Shown one piece after another: positions 1 through 11,114 of a DNA stretch of 64,000 nucleotides; position 1 is the stretch's first letter; each line of letters starts with the position of its first letter. A program made the position numbers and the translations under genes. Source of the DNA: Agaricus subrufescens (taxonomy: Eukaryota; Basidiomycota; Agaricomycetes; Agaricales; Agaricaceae); the NCBI GenBank assembly GCA_029945375.1, contig CM057062.1, forward strand, positions 1,798,001 through 1,862,000. The letters run 5' to 3'. The notes under the pieces are model-generated. The model did no database searches, was not told the origin of the DNA, and was given only the letters and a program-made list of their open reading frames with translations.

Positions 1-723
1 ACTTTGAAACATCCTAACTCATGGAAAAGAGCTATTCCAATGATTGAATTTGTACATAACACTAAACCACATTCAGGAAGACAACATACACCATCAGAAC
101 TAATATTAGGATACAATCCACAAGCATTCATTAATGAAGAAGAATCAAATATACCTTCTATTGAAGAGAAGACACTATTCTTAGAACAAGCAAGAGAAGC
201 AGCACTAGAAGCTCATGAACAAGCCCGACTTAAAATGGCTAACAGAAAGAATAGACCATGGAACCCATTCAAAATAAGAGACAGAGTTTGGCTAGATAAT
301 AGAAATCTCCCAGTACCATATGCTTTGAAGAAACTCAACCAAAGAAGAGAAGGACCTTTTAAAATACTTCAAAGAACTTCACCAGTAACATATGAATTGG
401 AACTACCAAAACAATGGAAGATCCACAACAAATTCCATGCTTTTCTCCTAACACCAGTAGTAGAGAACGATATATATGGAAAACATAATCCAGAACCACC
501 ACCTGTCCTGATAGCTGGAGAAGAAGAATACAAAGTAGAAGCTATCCTAAAACATAGAATAAGAAAGACACGTCTTAGAAACAAGAAGCAATCAACAAAA
601 ATAGAATACCTAGTCAGATGGGAAGGAAACAGCCCAACAGAAGATTCATGGGTACCAGAAATAGATTTAGAAAATTCACAAGAGATGCTAGATGAGTATA
701 CAAGCAACCACTATCTAAACTAA
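1..723 (+). CDS. Ty3/gypsy Pol: integrase C-terminus and chromodomain (5' partial)
   Basis: The frame is open from the first base to a TAA at 721-723 and gives about 240 residues. The start contains the end of the integrase catalytic core (PMIEFVHNTKPHSGRQHTP, the fungal gypsy block after the catalytic Glu), then a basic GPY/F-like region (KRxGPFKI near residue 117). The C-terminal 60 residues are a chromodomain: EYKVEAIL, aromatic YLVRWEG, then DSWVPE. Chromodomains of such elements are thought to bind modified histone tails and steer integration into heterochromatin. No internal stop is seen in the visible part. Catalytic residues lie outside the window. Confidence 0.92.
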   Translation, partial: TLKHPNSWKRAIPMIEFVHNTKPHSGRQHTPSELILGYNPQAFINEEESNIPSIEEKTLFLEQAREAALEAHEQARLKMANRKNRPWNPFKIRDRVWLDNRNLPVPYALKKLNQRREGPFKILQRTSPVTYELELPKQWKIHNKFHAFLLTPVVENDIYGKHNPEPPPVLIAGEEEYKVEAILKHRIRKTRLRNKKQSTKIEYLVRWEGNSPTEDSWVPEIDLENSQEMLDEYTSNHYLN

Positions 724-1020
724 CACCCCAAGCTCAATGAGCAACTCTCAAACTTCTAACCTCACCGAATTTAAACTATCCTCTCTTATTATTCTCAATA
801 CCAGCAACTAGGAAGAAAATGTCCAAGATCTTGGTATGCCACAACTCCAAACATTTCTTCCATATCCACTGTGCCTTGAAATCATGACATAATCACAATA
901 CTCAATTTTATAACATGTAATAAACTAATACATGGCAAACCATATAAAAGAAGAAATATAAAATAAAAAAAAATGAGAGACAAATTATTCAATAACTAGA
1001 AGTCATGTCCATACATTCAA

Positions 1021-1659
1021 CTACTGACTACCAAACCTAGAAAGAACAAGATTCCAAATATGGATATAATTAAAAAATTCATCTTCCCCATATATCCCCA
1101 CCACCTGCCCTTTAATTGAGAACTCAAACAATGCCATCCCACTCAATGACAAAACAGATACCATGACCTCCACCAAATCTTTCAGTGTCTCCTCAGTATG
1201 ATCAATGGAAATGTAATTCAGACAATGATATATCTGAGCGTCAAATGCAGCTTGCTTACTCCTACACATAGTCATAGGAATAAGAACCTGGTTGTATTGC
1301 TCAAATAAAGCAATATGTCAATTCCAAATAGGAGAATGATTTGGAAGATCAATGGAGAACAGAAAATGAGTGGTGGTAAGAGTCAAGAAAAGAGTAGCAT
1401 CAGAGATAGATGCCAGAATACCTGCCAACACACAAAGTTGCTGGAGGTAGTTGATGAGGATATCATCATCAGGAATGGTGATAGAGGGTTTACGAGCACC
1501 CCAACAGATAAAAGAAGATGAGAGCAAGTTAATGAATGAAGTCAACATGAGTGTTGGTGGTTGTAATGGAAGAAAGAATCCGATACAAGATAATTCAAAC
1601 ACTATATTGGATCTTACATCAGAATTAAACCAAACAACAAACAACATCCCAAATGACAC
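1021..1659 (-). pseudogene. Antisense ORF inside gypsy-1, unknown function
   Basis: On the strand opposite gypsy-1 pol, one frame stays open from 1659 to 1021 (about 213 codons) apart from a single stop at 1318-1320. The two pieces (113 and 84 residues) are in the same frame, so they look like one ORF with one nonsense change. The product would be hydrophobic and aromatic, with no recognised domain. Antisense ORFs between pol and the 3' LTR are known from some plant LTR retrotransposons; here that is only an analogy. It may also be chance open frame in AT-rich DNA, although two adjacent in-frame blocks of this length are suggestive. Confidence 0.35.
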
Positions 1660-1684
1660 TGATAGATCAAAAGATAATATCTAA

Positions 1685-1894
1685 TCAGTTAAAACATTTA
1701 TATCCACTACCATCCCTCCCACCAATCATCACAATAGAAGAACAGACAGCTCGTCTCCCTTACACCACAGGAATTCTAGCAAACCTAAACACCAGCAATC
1801 CCCAACACCAGGAATTTATGATCAGGCTGACAAATATGCTTATGATGATGTTGCTGAGTACAACATGATGGGAGAAGGACCTTTGGATATATGA
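1685..1894 (+). CDS. Short ORF tail before the gypsy-1 3' LTR
   Basis: A plus-strand frame is open from 1685 to a TGA at 1892-1894 (69 codons). Its product is polar and ends with an acidic, Tyr-rich segment (KYAYDDVAEYN). It ends 36 bases before the LTR. It could be the last exon of a third ORF of gypsy-1, or chance. No start codon is evident, and the frame is closed just upstream at 1682. Confidence 0.25.
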   Translation, partial: SVKTFISTTIPPTNHHNRRTDSSSPLHHRNSSKPKHQQSPTPGIYDQADKYAYDDVAEYNMMGEGPLDI

Positions 1895-1930
1895 TTGCTA
1901 GTATAGATATACTGGCTTACAAAGGGATAA

Positions 1931-2361
1931 TGTTATGATTTTGAACAATGTTTTCTTTTATGGAAATGATTACTTATGTAATCATTCCAATTATGCCTTT
2001 CTATTCTTGTACTTGTATTTCACTTCTTTGATTGTTATATTTCTGTACTGTCTTCTGTGCCTTGATTATGAATAAACTCTATATAAATAGTAAAGAAGTC
2101 TTATATATAGATAGAAGAACTTCTATCTAGATATCTTTAGTTTCATTAAGCTTCTATCTCGGTCCCGAGCCATGCTTCCTGCCCTGAGGATCAGTTATTA
2201 GGGATAGAGCTTCTTAGGATCAAAGTTATTAATAGTTATATCTTTGATATTGCTTTCTAAGCTTTAGTCGCCTTGCATATTTGGGTTACTCTGAGATATT
2301 GATCATCGAAGAGGATCCTTTGTTACACTTAGGTAATCTGAGCATTTCCTACAACGTAACA
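1931..2361 (+). repeat. 3' LTR of gypsy-1
   Basis: The LTR begins TGTTATG directly after a purine-rich tract and ends CGTAACA, giving a near-perfect terminal inverted repeat (TGTTAYG/CRTAACA) as expected for Ty3/gypsy. A TATA-like box (CTATATAAATAG, about 2078-2090) lies in the middle, fitting a U3/R promoter. A second possible end is ATAACA at 2391-2396, so the right border is uncertain by 35 bases. The 5' LTR is outside the window. Confidence 0.65.
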
Positions 2362-2396
2362 CCCTAGCTTAGGACCGGGCCAGGGTCACTATAACA

Positions 2397-3300
2397 CTCC
2401 ATTTAGCAATGAGGCTGATAGGAGAATGATGGGTGAGTGACACATGTTTGTACATGTGGGCAGCTGAGATCCAGAAATTTTTGGAGAGTTGGATAGGTGG
2501 TATTGATGAGCAGTGATATAGAAGTAATCCAAGTCATTAAGAAAAATCTCAGTCAAGGTATTGGTATGTGAACACTGACAAAAGATCTCACCAAGGTGAA
2601 CCACATGAGGCAGCAATAGCAGAGTTATTGAGCAGGGTGGTTATGTGAGTCCATGATGCAGCATGGAGGATAGGCATGCCATTGAAAGTTGATGATATGC
2701 TGCCCATTCAGAAAAAAGAAAATTTAGCCCAGGTATGTTATTCTGATTCAAAAACTCACTAAGGTAAACCACAGGTATGGAGCTGATTGGAGGTTAAAAA
2801 CACCAACAAGCAGAAGTAGTCAGGATTAACACCATCACACATATGGAGGACAAGTATCTCCTACAAGGGGATCAGAGACAAGATGTCAAAGTTCAGTCTT
2901 TCTAGAGAGTACAGATGCTAAGGCCACCAAAGATAGGGACAGTATGGCCAAGGGGATTTCAAGCAGGTGCCCAATATAGATATATGAGTCCTGGATAGGA
3001 GTACCACAAGCACTAGAGAGGGTGTAGATGCAGAGAGCTTCATTGATGAAGTCAACATTGCCATTGATTGTGCACAAACAGCATCAAATAAAAGCCTTGG
3101 GATGCATTAAAGTTCAAAGTTCACTTGAACAGCTATAAAAGTAGATTACTGTACATGTCAAACAAACAAACCAAAATAAATGCCTTGTCCTTGTGTCTGT
3201 CATTTGTTGAACTTGATGACTACTTCAATGGAACATGCATCAGTTGGTACTCTCACTTTGAGAATTCTAGACACCTGGTTGATGTTTTAGGTTATACAGC
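2397..3300. other. Interval with no supported gene
   Basis: Short ORFs on both strands are not supported by codon pattern, motif or splice consistency. The stretch flanks the decayed minus-strand gene at 3.3-4.4 kb and may contain its 3' exons, but none could be joined with confidence. Confidence 0.4.
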
Positions 3301-3317
3301 ATTCTGTGGACAAGTAA

Positions 3318-4379
3318 TCAACTTACTCTTTGCTTCTTGTGTGGCATGTCAACATTTGTTCTCACTGCCTTGTCCTCCACACCTGTGTCTCTTTTTCTCT
3401 TCAAAACAGCTACTTGTGGTTGATCTACCTCCTTGGCATTACCTGCACCCTTGTGTTCCCCAACTGGTGCTCTCACTTCCCAATTATCAATCCTGGACAA
3501 ATCAGCCCCATTGTCATGCTCAATTTCAATAACAGGAGTATGAGAAATAGGAGGTGAACTGCTTATATTGATAACTAGAAAAATGGTTAGTCCTATCATA
3601 TAATAGAATGGACAAGATCTAACCTCTTTCTTCATCTGCATGTTGCCATTCACCATCAACCATCAGTTCTCTGTCATTGATTGCTCTCAAACCAGGCAAA
3701 TCCATCTTCTCAACCTTGATGATAGGAGAATTTGGAGGTGAACTGCCAATAATAATTACTAGAAGAAGGTCAGTCCAATCATATTATATGATGTATAAAA
3801 CCTGACCCACTTTCTCTTTCTTCTTCTACTGCCTCAACATGTCATCCTTCACCATCATCCATCAATTCAGCATTGTCAATCTCTCCCAAACTGGGCAAAT
3901 CAGTAGCTTTGACTTTGATGACAGGTGAATTTGGAGACAAGCTGATGAGAAGAATTACTAGGAAAACTGGTCAGTCTGATCATAACAGGATGGATAAAAA
4001 TATAACTGACCTCTTCCCTCTCTTTCAGCTTCTAATACTGCTCATCGCCAGGCATGCCCTTCCTTCCAGGCTGCCCCTTCTGCTTGGCCTGGAAAACACA
4101 GTGTCCTGCCAGTAAAATGTAACCAATCAACAGTTTTGGACAGTGTCTGGGGATCCCCTAGAGCACATGTGGTTAGTCCACTCATATTACTACATAGCTG
4201 GCATCCAACTCACTTTTGTTCCCTTTGTCATCTGTTCCTTCTGCTAGCTTGGAAAGATCTTCACAACAGATAGTACAAGGAGATGTTGGGGAATTGTCAG
4301 TGACACTGGAGGGATAAGAACACATACTTAGATTGTTGTGGTGAGAGATAGAAGTATCTCTCAACTGTATGGTCTTCAT
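3318..4379 (-). pseudogene. Decayed multi-exon gene with triplicated exon module, unknown function
   Basis: Minus-strand coding blocks are separated by short intron-like gaps. Three successive blocks share a pattern: SSPPNSPIIKVE at about 3690-3742, SPNSPVIKVKATDLP at about 3890-3941, and SSPPISHTPVIEIE at about 3510-3558. Each is preceded on the coding strand by an intron of about 65 nt with a GTYAG donor, a CTRAC branch point and a CAG acceptor (3559-3623, 3743-3806, about 3942-4010). The product would be acidic/Ser-Pro rich with a basic KRKRD tail. The middle module has an in-frame TGA, and one boundary does not close in phase, so the gene is probably dead. No family recognised. Confidence 0.45.
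3559..4010 (-). repeat. Three diverged tandem exon-intron modules
   Basis: The unit is about 185-200 bp: an intron of about 65 nt followed by an exon of about 120-135 nt. The intron 3' ends and exon starts align by eye (CAGTTCACCTCC, CAGTTCACCTCC, CAGCTTGTCTCC). Divergence is high, so the duplication is old. It is an example of exon-intron duplication inside one gene, as also seen at 5.5-5.8 kb and in the NACHT gene. Confidence 0.5.
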
Positions 4380-5530
4380 CCTTATATATGCCAGCTTGGA
4401 AAGTCTCGTAAGGCATCCTTCAACTTTGTTTTCTTAATTACTCATCATCATCATCAGCTACTGTGACATTGAAGAGGTTGCCGGATACTCATTGAAAGTT
4501 GCCTTGAATTGAAGAAGTGCCACATTGGTTTTGGTTCCTGGGTATGGTTTCCTGACAGATCAAACCCTTACAGATTCTTAATATATATGTTGTTACTGAC
4601 CATCCTTATTTGGACAGTATTGAGCTTTCCCTTGCTTTATCTCTCAATAACTCCCAAGCTGAGTCAACAGTCGTTAAGTTACCATTGTTGGGTTGCCACT
4701 TCTCATCATTGTATGGCTTGACTCTCTTCAGATTATTACTGAACTAATCCTCAGTTTATACCTCAAAATTTTCAGAGTCCTGTTTGTTGGTCAGGTTGCT
4801 GCCTTTTGTTATTAATGGGCCTGCCCCTATTCAAATCATACAAAGGGTTTCAAATTTTGTCATTCGCTATCAGAATTCATGGTTATACATGTTCCTGCCT
4901 CAAATTCTCCTGCATGGATTCTGCACTGTGTCTGATCTGTTCAGCAGACATCCCTTCCTTCAAGATTATAGGTCAGTATGCTTTAAGAGAGCTATCAAAA
5001 GTAGAGGGCTAACATTCAATTCAGACTTTCAAGCCCATGACTGTCTGTATAGTTTTCCAATCACACTGCAGTGGTACTTTGGCATAACAGCAAAGAGATA
5101 CAATTAGATGGTTTGTAATACTACAATCATCCCTTGGCCAAGGTTGTGCCAAGTGCCACCATGTCTCTCAATATTATCTTAGCCAATTACCAACAAAGGT
5201 CCATATATATAGGTCCTTGTAATCTGCCAACCTACCTCAACACTTCAAGCCATCTCACTAATGTCCCCCTGAGTTACTAGAAGCACTGCACAGGCTTTGG
5301 CTGGTTCATTGGCCAACACCAGTTGTCCAACTAAGCTGTCTGTGACTGTGAAAAAATTGAAAGGCCCCAAAAAGTAAGTTGTTCTTGGTTAATTTACTCA
5401 GAATATGTGCTCCTAATGCTATTCAAGACAGACAGTGTCAAGTTTTTCCCCCCTGAGCATTGATGAGACTACACCCCAGACTTTGAGTATCAAGAATCAG
5501 AGGAAAAAGTAAGCCTCAATGTCTCCCACT
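4380..5530. other. Interval with no supported gene
   Basis: Only short ORFs are present (the longest are about 100 residues at 4784-5107 plus), rich in Leu/Phe/Ser as expected for AT-rich non-coding DNA. No motif, repeat or clear splice chain was found. Confidence 0.4.
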
Positions 5531-5539
5531 AGAGATTTG

Positions 5540-7299
5540 TTGACGCTTTTTCAAGGAAACCTGTGCAGGGTCCTCTAAGATGTGTTGACAAGCCAACTAC
5601 TTCAATCACACCATCTACTAAAGTAGTAGATGAGCCTCTAGCACCTGTTGAGGTTGATTGAGTTGACCTGACTAAGAAGAGAGGCTCAAGGAAAAAGTAT
5701 GTATGAGCTGTCTTCAAATCAAAACATTTTCTAATTTTCTTCTGAGAAAACCTATGCAGGATCCTCCAATACATGCTGATGACTTGGCTACCAATAAGGA
5801 AGACAAGTTGGTGCCCCCAGTGGACATTGATGAAATTGTGGAGTCTACTGTCGAAGGAGATGTCACAGCAAAGGATAACCTGTTAATTGGTAACAAATGG
5901 GGCCATAAGGCCAAGGGATCCACTGTAGTGAAGAATCCTGCCACGCTCACACATAGCCTCCACCAAGAACTCCAAAAAGCCTGCTACTTTGACTTTGACA
6001 AAGAAGGCTATGGCTTCAACTTCAACCAAGAAGGCTACAGCTTTGACTTTGACCAAGAAAGCTACAACTTCGACAAATGACACAACTACCCCAACAAGCA
6101 ATCTGGCTACCCTAGCGACAAAGACAGCTATTGCTCCAGCAAAGAAGGCTGGCCCTAAGCCTAGCAAGTCTACAGGGAACATCAGCTTGCTGTCATCTTC
6201 CTCACTGTCAGTGTTGACCTCCTCTGAGCCATCTGCCTCAGCTTCAACTGCTGATGTACTGAGTTCAAATGGAAATGACCAGATGGAGTTCCTCCAGGTG
6301 AGGTTAGCCTATTTGACAGGTAAACTAACTCACCTTGTATTGATTGTTGCTGACTGTCTCTAGCTGAGTTCAATAAGCTAAAGAAGACTGGATCAGCAGC
6401 TCTGAAAGAGCCCCCTTCAAAAGAGCCAGCTCCAGCTCTCAATCAGTCTGAAGCCTGATGGGCATTGAAACTTGAAAAGGAATATACAAGGTGCCATGGG
6501 ACTTGATGGGGATAAGCAGCTTTATAGTGCTTGCCAAGTAAATCTTTTATCCTTCTGTTTACATTTACTGACTTTGTGTTTGTCTGTCACTAGCATGCAG
6601 TTAGGACTGCTATACTCAAGGTGGGGCTCAACACTGCCCTTGGCTGGCATGGACAAGATCAGCAGCTTGTTCAGCAAGTGGTAGAGCTGGTAAGTAATAT
6701 ATAATACTATATACACTACTAAAGCATCTTCAAAAGGCTGGCAAAGTGTACCAGTGCTCAGGAAGTATGAACAGGCATGGGCAACCAAAGATATCTTGGT
6801 GACAATGTGCCAAAACATACAGAACTACAAGGGAAAGAAAATAGCTGGGTACTATGAAAGGAGAGGTAAGGCAGTCAACAATCTTAAAGTGAGTGGTGAG
6901 GGCACTAGTACTATGGGGAGTGGAGGTCAGGGGGAGGTGGTTAATAGTGATGAACAGGAGGTGGAGATGAAAGGAGAGGAGAGTGGATCTGGAGAGGAAG
7001 ACAAAGACAAAGGTGAAGGTGAAGGTGAAGATGAAGACAAAGGTGAAGGCAGAGACAAAGGTGAAGGCAAAGACAAAGGTGAAGGTGAAGGCAAAGACAA
7101 AGACAAAGACAAAGGTGAAGGTGAAGGTGAAGATGAAGGCAAAGGTGAAGGCAAAGGCAAAGGCAAGGACAAAGATGAAGATGCAAAGAGCTCTGAGAGT
7201 GATTCCAAAATTAATTTTTCAGGATCAGATGAGGAGATGGAGTGTAATGAAGATGACAGGTGGATGAAGAGGTTTGAAAGGCAACACATGGGGCACTAA
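5540..7299 (+). pseudogene. Decayed multi-exon gene with acidic repetitive C-terminus
   Basis: Plus-strand exons can be followed in pieces. A block starting KPVQGPLRCVDKP (about 5558) ends at a GTATGT donor (about 5699), then an intron with TTCTAAT and CTTCTGAG leads to a similar block starting KPMQDPPIHADD (about 5751). Then come a Lys/Thr/Ser-rich segment in another frame (5989-6290), a GTGAGG donor near 6297, and a segment ILKVGLNTALGW near 6605-6640. The last exon (about 6754-7299) encodes an Asp/Glu/Gly/Lys repeat region and ends with a stop at 7297. Several in-frame stops mean it is probably a relic. It resembles, from memory only, uncharacterised mushroom proteins; no named family is claimed. 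Confidence 0.4.
7000..7180 (+). repeat. Coding hexanucleotide repeat (GGTGAA/GACAAA type)
   Basis: About 180 bases consist of imperfect hexamers GGTGAA, GGCAAA, GACAAA and GATGAA in the frame of the ORF ending at 7299, giving alternating Gly-Glu and Asp-Lys pairs. The frame is maintained throughout. Such a tract would make a highly charged, disordered tail and would be prone to length change by slippage. Confidence 0.75.
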
Positions 7300-9158
7300 A
7301 ATGGAGGTGTGAAGAGGATGAAGTTAATGTAAGGAAAATGGGCAGAGAAAAACAGAGAAAGAGTTAGGTTTTTTACTGATTCAATGGGCTGCTTAATCAC
7401 TGAGTTTCAATAAGATATTCCCTTGTAATGTATCCCTTAATATATATCAGTTTTAATGTCATAAATGACAAATGTTAAGTAAGGAACAACCTGATTATCT
7501 AATTCAGGTAATTGAAAGTTTGCTAAGGGAACTCCTTAATTACAAAATCAGGTAAATACCAATTAAAACTCAGGAATAGTGTGGTATATCCCTCAATTTC
7601 TCACTTACATAAACTCAGTCAGTTCCTGTATCCCAGGTCTCACAGTGCACATTTTAGTGAAGGGATAGGAAGGTATTGCAGTTTAGTAGGGCCATCTATG
7701 TTTTTGGGATCAGAGCAGCTGAAAAATTCTGATGCCATTCCTTCTCTGACATAGGTGTGGTGAAGAGGGGGAAGATTGAATTGAAGCAGAGTGTGTATTG
7801 AGAGGCCTAGTCCTGGTAGTAGAGCCCCTTGTATATTTTCGGATATTTGAATATTTGCTTTCTTTGGCATTGAGGTGGCACAGTACAGTCGATAGAGGGA
7901 TAAAGTTTTTAATTCAGTGATCATCTGTCTGAGCCCTGTCACTCTACAGGACCCTCAATCAATGCTACCAATGGTAACAGTAATTCTTCAACTTTGTTGT
8001 GGCTGTGCTTGTGAACTAGTGACAAAAATCTGATGTGAACTTGCTGTTAACAAGGTTCATGACCTGTGAACTAGCATCCTGTTGACAGCTGTCATGCTTA
8101 TGTAAATGACAGTGAACATAAGGTTGTAATGATACAGTACACAGAGACACCTGGTTGCACCAAGTCTGAGGAATTCCACTGCAGTTATTCCTTGTGCATT
8201 CTTTCATGTAGATTAACCTATACTTCCTAATTTATACGATGATATTCCAAGCTCATTTGCAGACTTGTAGATCCAGCTCAACAACCAGTAATAAACAATT
8301 GTATATGTCACAGGACAAAATTGGCAGATTGGATAGTTTTGTTGCAGTTGTACTAGGAGAACAGACTACAGTGGGAAAGATACAGCAGCACTGGTTGTTC
8401 CAAGATTGTCTGGTAGTATCTAGGTATGGTCAATAGGTTGCGATGCTTGAATGGGAAGCTGCTCTTTTGGGAGCAAGAGGGCCCAGCCTGAGGAACTTTC
8501 TTTCAGCAGGATGAGCTGAAAGAAGAAAACCTCAAACTGACTTTGAGTAGTAAGCATTTGATTTGTCTGAAACAGGCTTACTTTGCTGCAACTTTTCTTA
8601 TTGGAATGTCCCAACACTTGAAGATGATAACTAACCCGTCTCTTTCAAATTTGTTTCCCTAACATGTCTATCTGTTATCTTTCTTGTAGCAATAACCTGA
8701 CTGCTCTTTGGTTTAGTGCTGCCTCATAAGCTTCTTGTCTCCCTTGGGACATCATCGTGATATATCCATCAAATGTCCTTCACAACTACCTGAGATAGTG
8801 CTCCTGAATAGGCAGCTCGTCTTAGTGGGACACTGTGACTCCATATGTTATGTTAATCACATAACATGTTCATTTCTTACAACAAATGCACAAATAAGTT
8901 CTGTCATATAAGTTTCGCTTCGTTCTAAGAATATTGTAACACCAATTATCAGATATTCACAAGCTCTTGTTCTGATATTCTCTAGTTCAATTTCAGTGTT
9001 CGAAAACATAGGAAAATTTGATACATAGTGTGTCAAACACAAAACAGTGAATTCAAATTACTGATACCCAAAATTCAACAACACCTAACATGAAAATAAT
9101 GTCTTATAAAGCATCAAAAATAACTTTCTAATGTGAAAAAAGAAACATACTTTTTTAA
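7300..9158. other. Interval with no supported gene
   Basis: AT-rich DNA with scattered short ORFs below 100 residues. It may include the 3' flank and terminal region of the outer Tnp2-type element, whose transposase stops at 9159, but no convincing terminal inverted repeat was located. Confidence 0.4.
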
Positions 9159-10409
9159 CTACTCAACAGTGATAGTTCTTGTGTAGCTTCTGTCAACAAT
9201 ACCCCAAACGTTTTGATCCCTCACTCGCCCAACAGTACACTCCACAGTACTCAAGTCAACAATTGCAATTGGTCCAGCATTGCAGTAATAGATATTAATA
9301 CCTTCTTGTACAGTGTTGAGGGTCTGAACGACTGCAAAAAGAATGGTAGTTGGTGTGTTCAGGGAAAGCTGAGGGAGGGGAGGAAGTTCAAGGACAAGTA
9401 CTCACTTCAATTGTCCATAGAAATCCCGCTGTTGTAGTTCAACTGCTCGATGATGGTTTCTTGCATGTCTATTGACCAATTGTATGTACTTATGTAAGGC
9501 ACAGTTAGAAAACAAAGTGTCTTATTCTAAGATATTGTGACGCACCTTGATATATGTCACATCTCTAGTATCTACTCATTGCAGAGCTAGGTCAGCAGCC
9601 ATCATATGATCTCCCTCAAGGCAAACAACTTTGCCATACTGCAAAACTGGTTTATCGAGATTGATTGCATTCTTGATTACTGTTTTGCTTGTATTGGAAT
9701 GGGTTGCTAATGTTGCATATATTTTGGCATGAAGAATTGATGGGATATGCTCAACCCTTTTTGGTGGGTAGAGCTTATATGAGGGATCTTAGAAATATGT
9801 AAAATATAAGTGAGATAGTAATAATAGAGATATGCACATGAGTTATGAGACAGAACATGTTGCGACACTACCTCTTCACTGTCCTCTGGAACAGATAGTG
9901 TTAATTCCTTATGGAGATTGTATTTGAGGCGAATCTGGTCTAGCTGAGCTGTCGCAACAACATAGGCATTGATTGAAGCATAAGGATGTCTTCTGCTCTT
10001 AAGGGATGGAAGAAGTGAGTTGCAGTGACGTTCCATTGGAAAAGCCTGGTAGGCCCATACAGGACCAGCAGTTCTGATACCCCATGCGATATGGAGCAGC
10101 GCATGGAGTGTCAGTGGACATGTCAAAAGTCTTTCAGGCTTGTATTGATAATAGAGCCTATTAATGATTAATAGAGATATTTGAACTGATTTCACACTTA
10201 CTTCTCATAATCCTGAACCCATTTCTGGAACCCCTTATCAATATTGACTATATCTTCCTCAGTAAACTCAAATGCAAGACAACTTTTAAGCAAATTGACA
10301 AGCGCAATAAAGTGCTTGTAATACTTTTCTTTCTTGAACCAATTATGCAAGACAATTGGCACTATAAACAGAGTCCAAGTGGAATATGTTTCTGCAGTCA
10401 TTTGTGACC
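9159..10409 (-). pseudogene. Tnp2-type transposase, C-terminal half (outer element)
   Basis: This is the 3' half of the transposase whose 5' half lies at 18703-20529. The first exon (10409-10202) starts in the target duplication and reads SQMTAETYSTWTLF, the conserved Tnp2 block after the DDE core. An intron with GTAAGT donor and ATTAATAG acceptor (10158-10201) closes in phase. The next exon has LYYQYKPERLL, HALLHIA and the PMERHCNS...SRRHPYAS block, which contains the likely catalytic Glu. Later exons read PSYKLYPPKRVEHIP, then YGKVVCLEGD, then FYGQL, and end at a TAG (9159-9161). A TGA at 9576-9578 interrupts the VDTRDVTY block where Arg is expected. The gene is dead by interruption as well as by this stop. 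Confidence 0.8.
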
Positions 10410-10420
10410 CTCAGTAAAAA
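10403..10420 (+). repeat. Left target duplication and TIR of inner element
   Basis: TGTGACC at 10403-10409 is the left copy of the 7-bp target duplication, and CTCAGTAAAAA at 10410-10420 is the terminal inverted repeat. The partner copies are at 18703-18709 and 18692-18702. Confidence 0.8.
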
Positions 10421-10499
10421 GAAAAATCCAGGTATTTTAAGGCTTTTCCAAGCTTTTCCAGGGTCCTGAACAAAGCCGGAAGTGGTGTTGATCCTCAGA

Positions 10500-10765
10500 A
10501 AGAGTGCCAGAACAATACCTGAACAAGAAATTCCGGCATTGTTCTGGTATTGTTCCAGTACATAATTCATGTTATACTCTGGCATTGTTCTGCATTTGTT
10601 CAGCTATTGTCCAAGTATTGTTCAAGCACCATCCCAGCAATATTCAGGCCTTGTGCAGGGGTTATTCAGATTTAGAGAGTGCAGTATTCAGGCATTGTTC
10701 AGGTGTTGTTAAGGCATTATACAGCTGTTTTCAGCCATCGTTCAAGCACAGTCAGGCAATATCAA
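10500..10765 (+). repeat. Subterminal short repeats of inner element (left end)
   Basis: Variants of GGCATTGTTC and its relatives (GGTATTGTTC, AAGTATTGTTC, GGTGTTGTT) occur many times. Related motifs (TGGCATTATAC, GGCATTCTCCAGG) occur near the right end at 18500-18580. Clustered subterminal repeats are typical transposase-binding regions of CACTA/Tnp2-like elements; that role is inferred here. Confidence 0.55.
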
Positions 10766-10986
10766 CTTAATACTATTGAGATACTAATAGAACACCATCA
10801 CGCTATAGACTCCTTTCTGCCAGTACTTCGAGTAACCTTCCTTGTGGTGCCACGCTATATAAACCCTACTGAGTTCATTCTGAAGAATCATAATCATGAA
10901 TGAACTTACCATTGCAATGATTGACTGAATATCAGCCTCTGAAAGCCGTTTCTCATTTGGTGCACATAAGATAGCTTTAACATAGT

Positions 10987-11114
10987 CTAGTAATTGAATT
11001 AGTGATATTACAAGAACATGTATTCTGAGTTTTACCTTCCTTCTTTGGTTTTGCAGCAGAAACTTCGATACCCCGCACTTTGATAAGTTCCCTCAGTTCA
11101 TCCAGTTTGAGGCT
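10987..11114 (-). other. SAP DNA-binding motif within the accessory gene
   Basis: The exon at 11036-11114 and the start of the next exon give LKLDELRELIKVRG, then KPKKE, then DYVKAIL. This fits the two-helix SAP pattern, including the conserved Leu-x-x-Leu spacing, the central Gly and the hydrophobic second helix. The intron between (10987-11035) has a GTAAAA donor and a TTACTAG acceptor. Confidence 0.7.

Larger units (their letters stand above)
1..2361 (+). mobile_element. Ty3/gypsy retrotransposon, 3' portion (gypsy-1)
   Basis: The left edge of the window holds the 3' third of a chromodomain Ty3/gypsy element in plus orientation. In order it has the integrase C-terminus plus chromodomain (1-723), about 1.2 kb of non-pol sequence including an antisense ORF, a short plus-strand ORF tail, a purine-rich stretch (AAAGGGATAA, 1921-1930) and a 3' LTR (1931-2361). 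The 5' part lies outside the window, so the target-site duplication cannot be checked. The long spacer between pol and LTR resembles the layout of gypsy-2 at the right end, which also has extra coding sequence after pol. Confidence 0.85.

Noticed and set aside
2391..2396. Alternative right end (ATAACA) for the gypsy-1 LTR
   Set aside because: The end at 2361 (CGTAACA) mirrors the LTR start better. Kept only as a possible error of 35 bases.
6927..7289. Minus-strand Ser/Leu/Pro repeat ORFs opposite the acidic coding repeat
   Set aside because: Low-complexity shadows of the plus-strand hexanucleotide repeat. The plus frame continues into non-repetitive coding sequence and ends properly.
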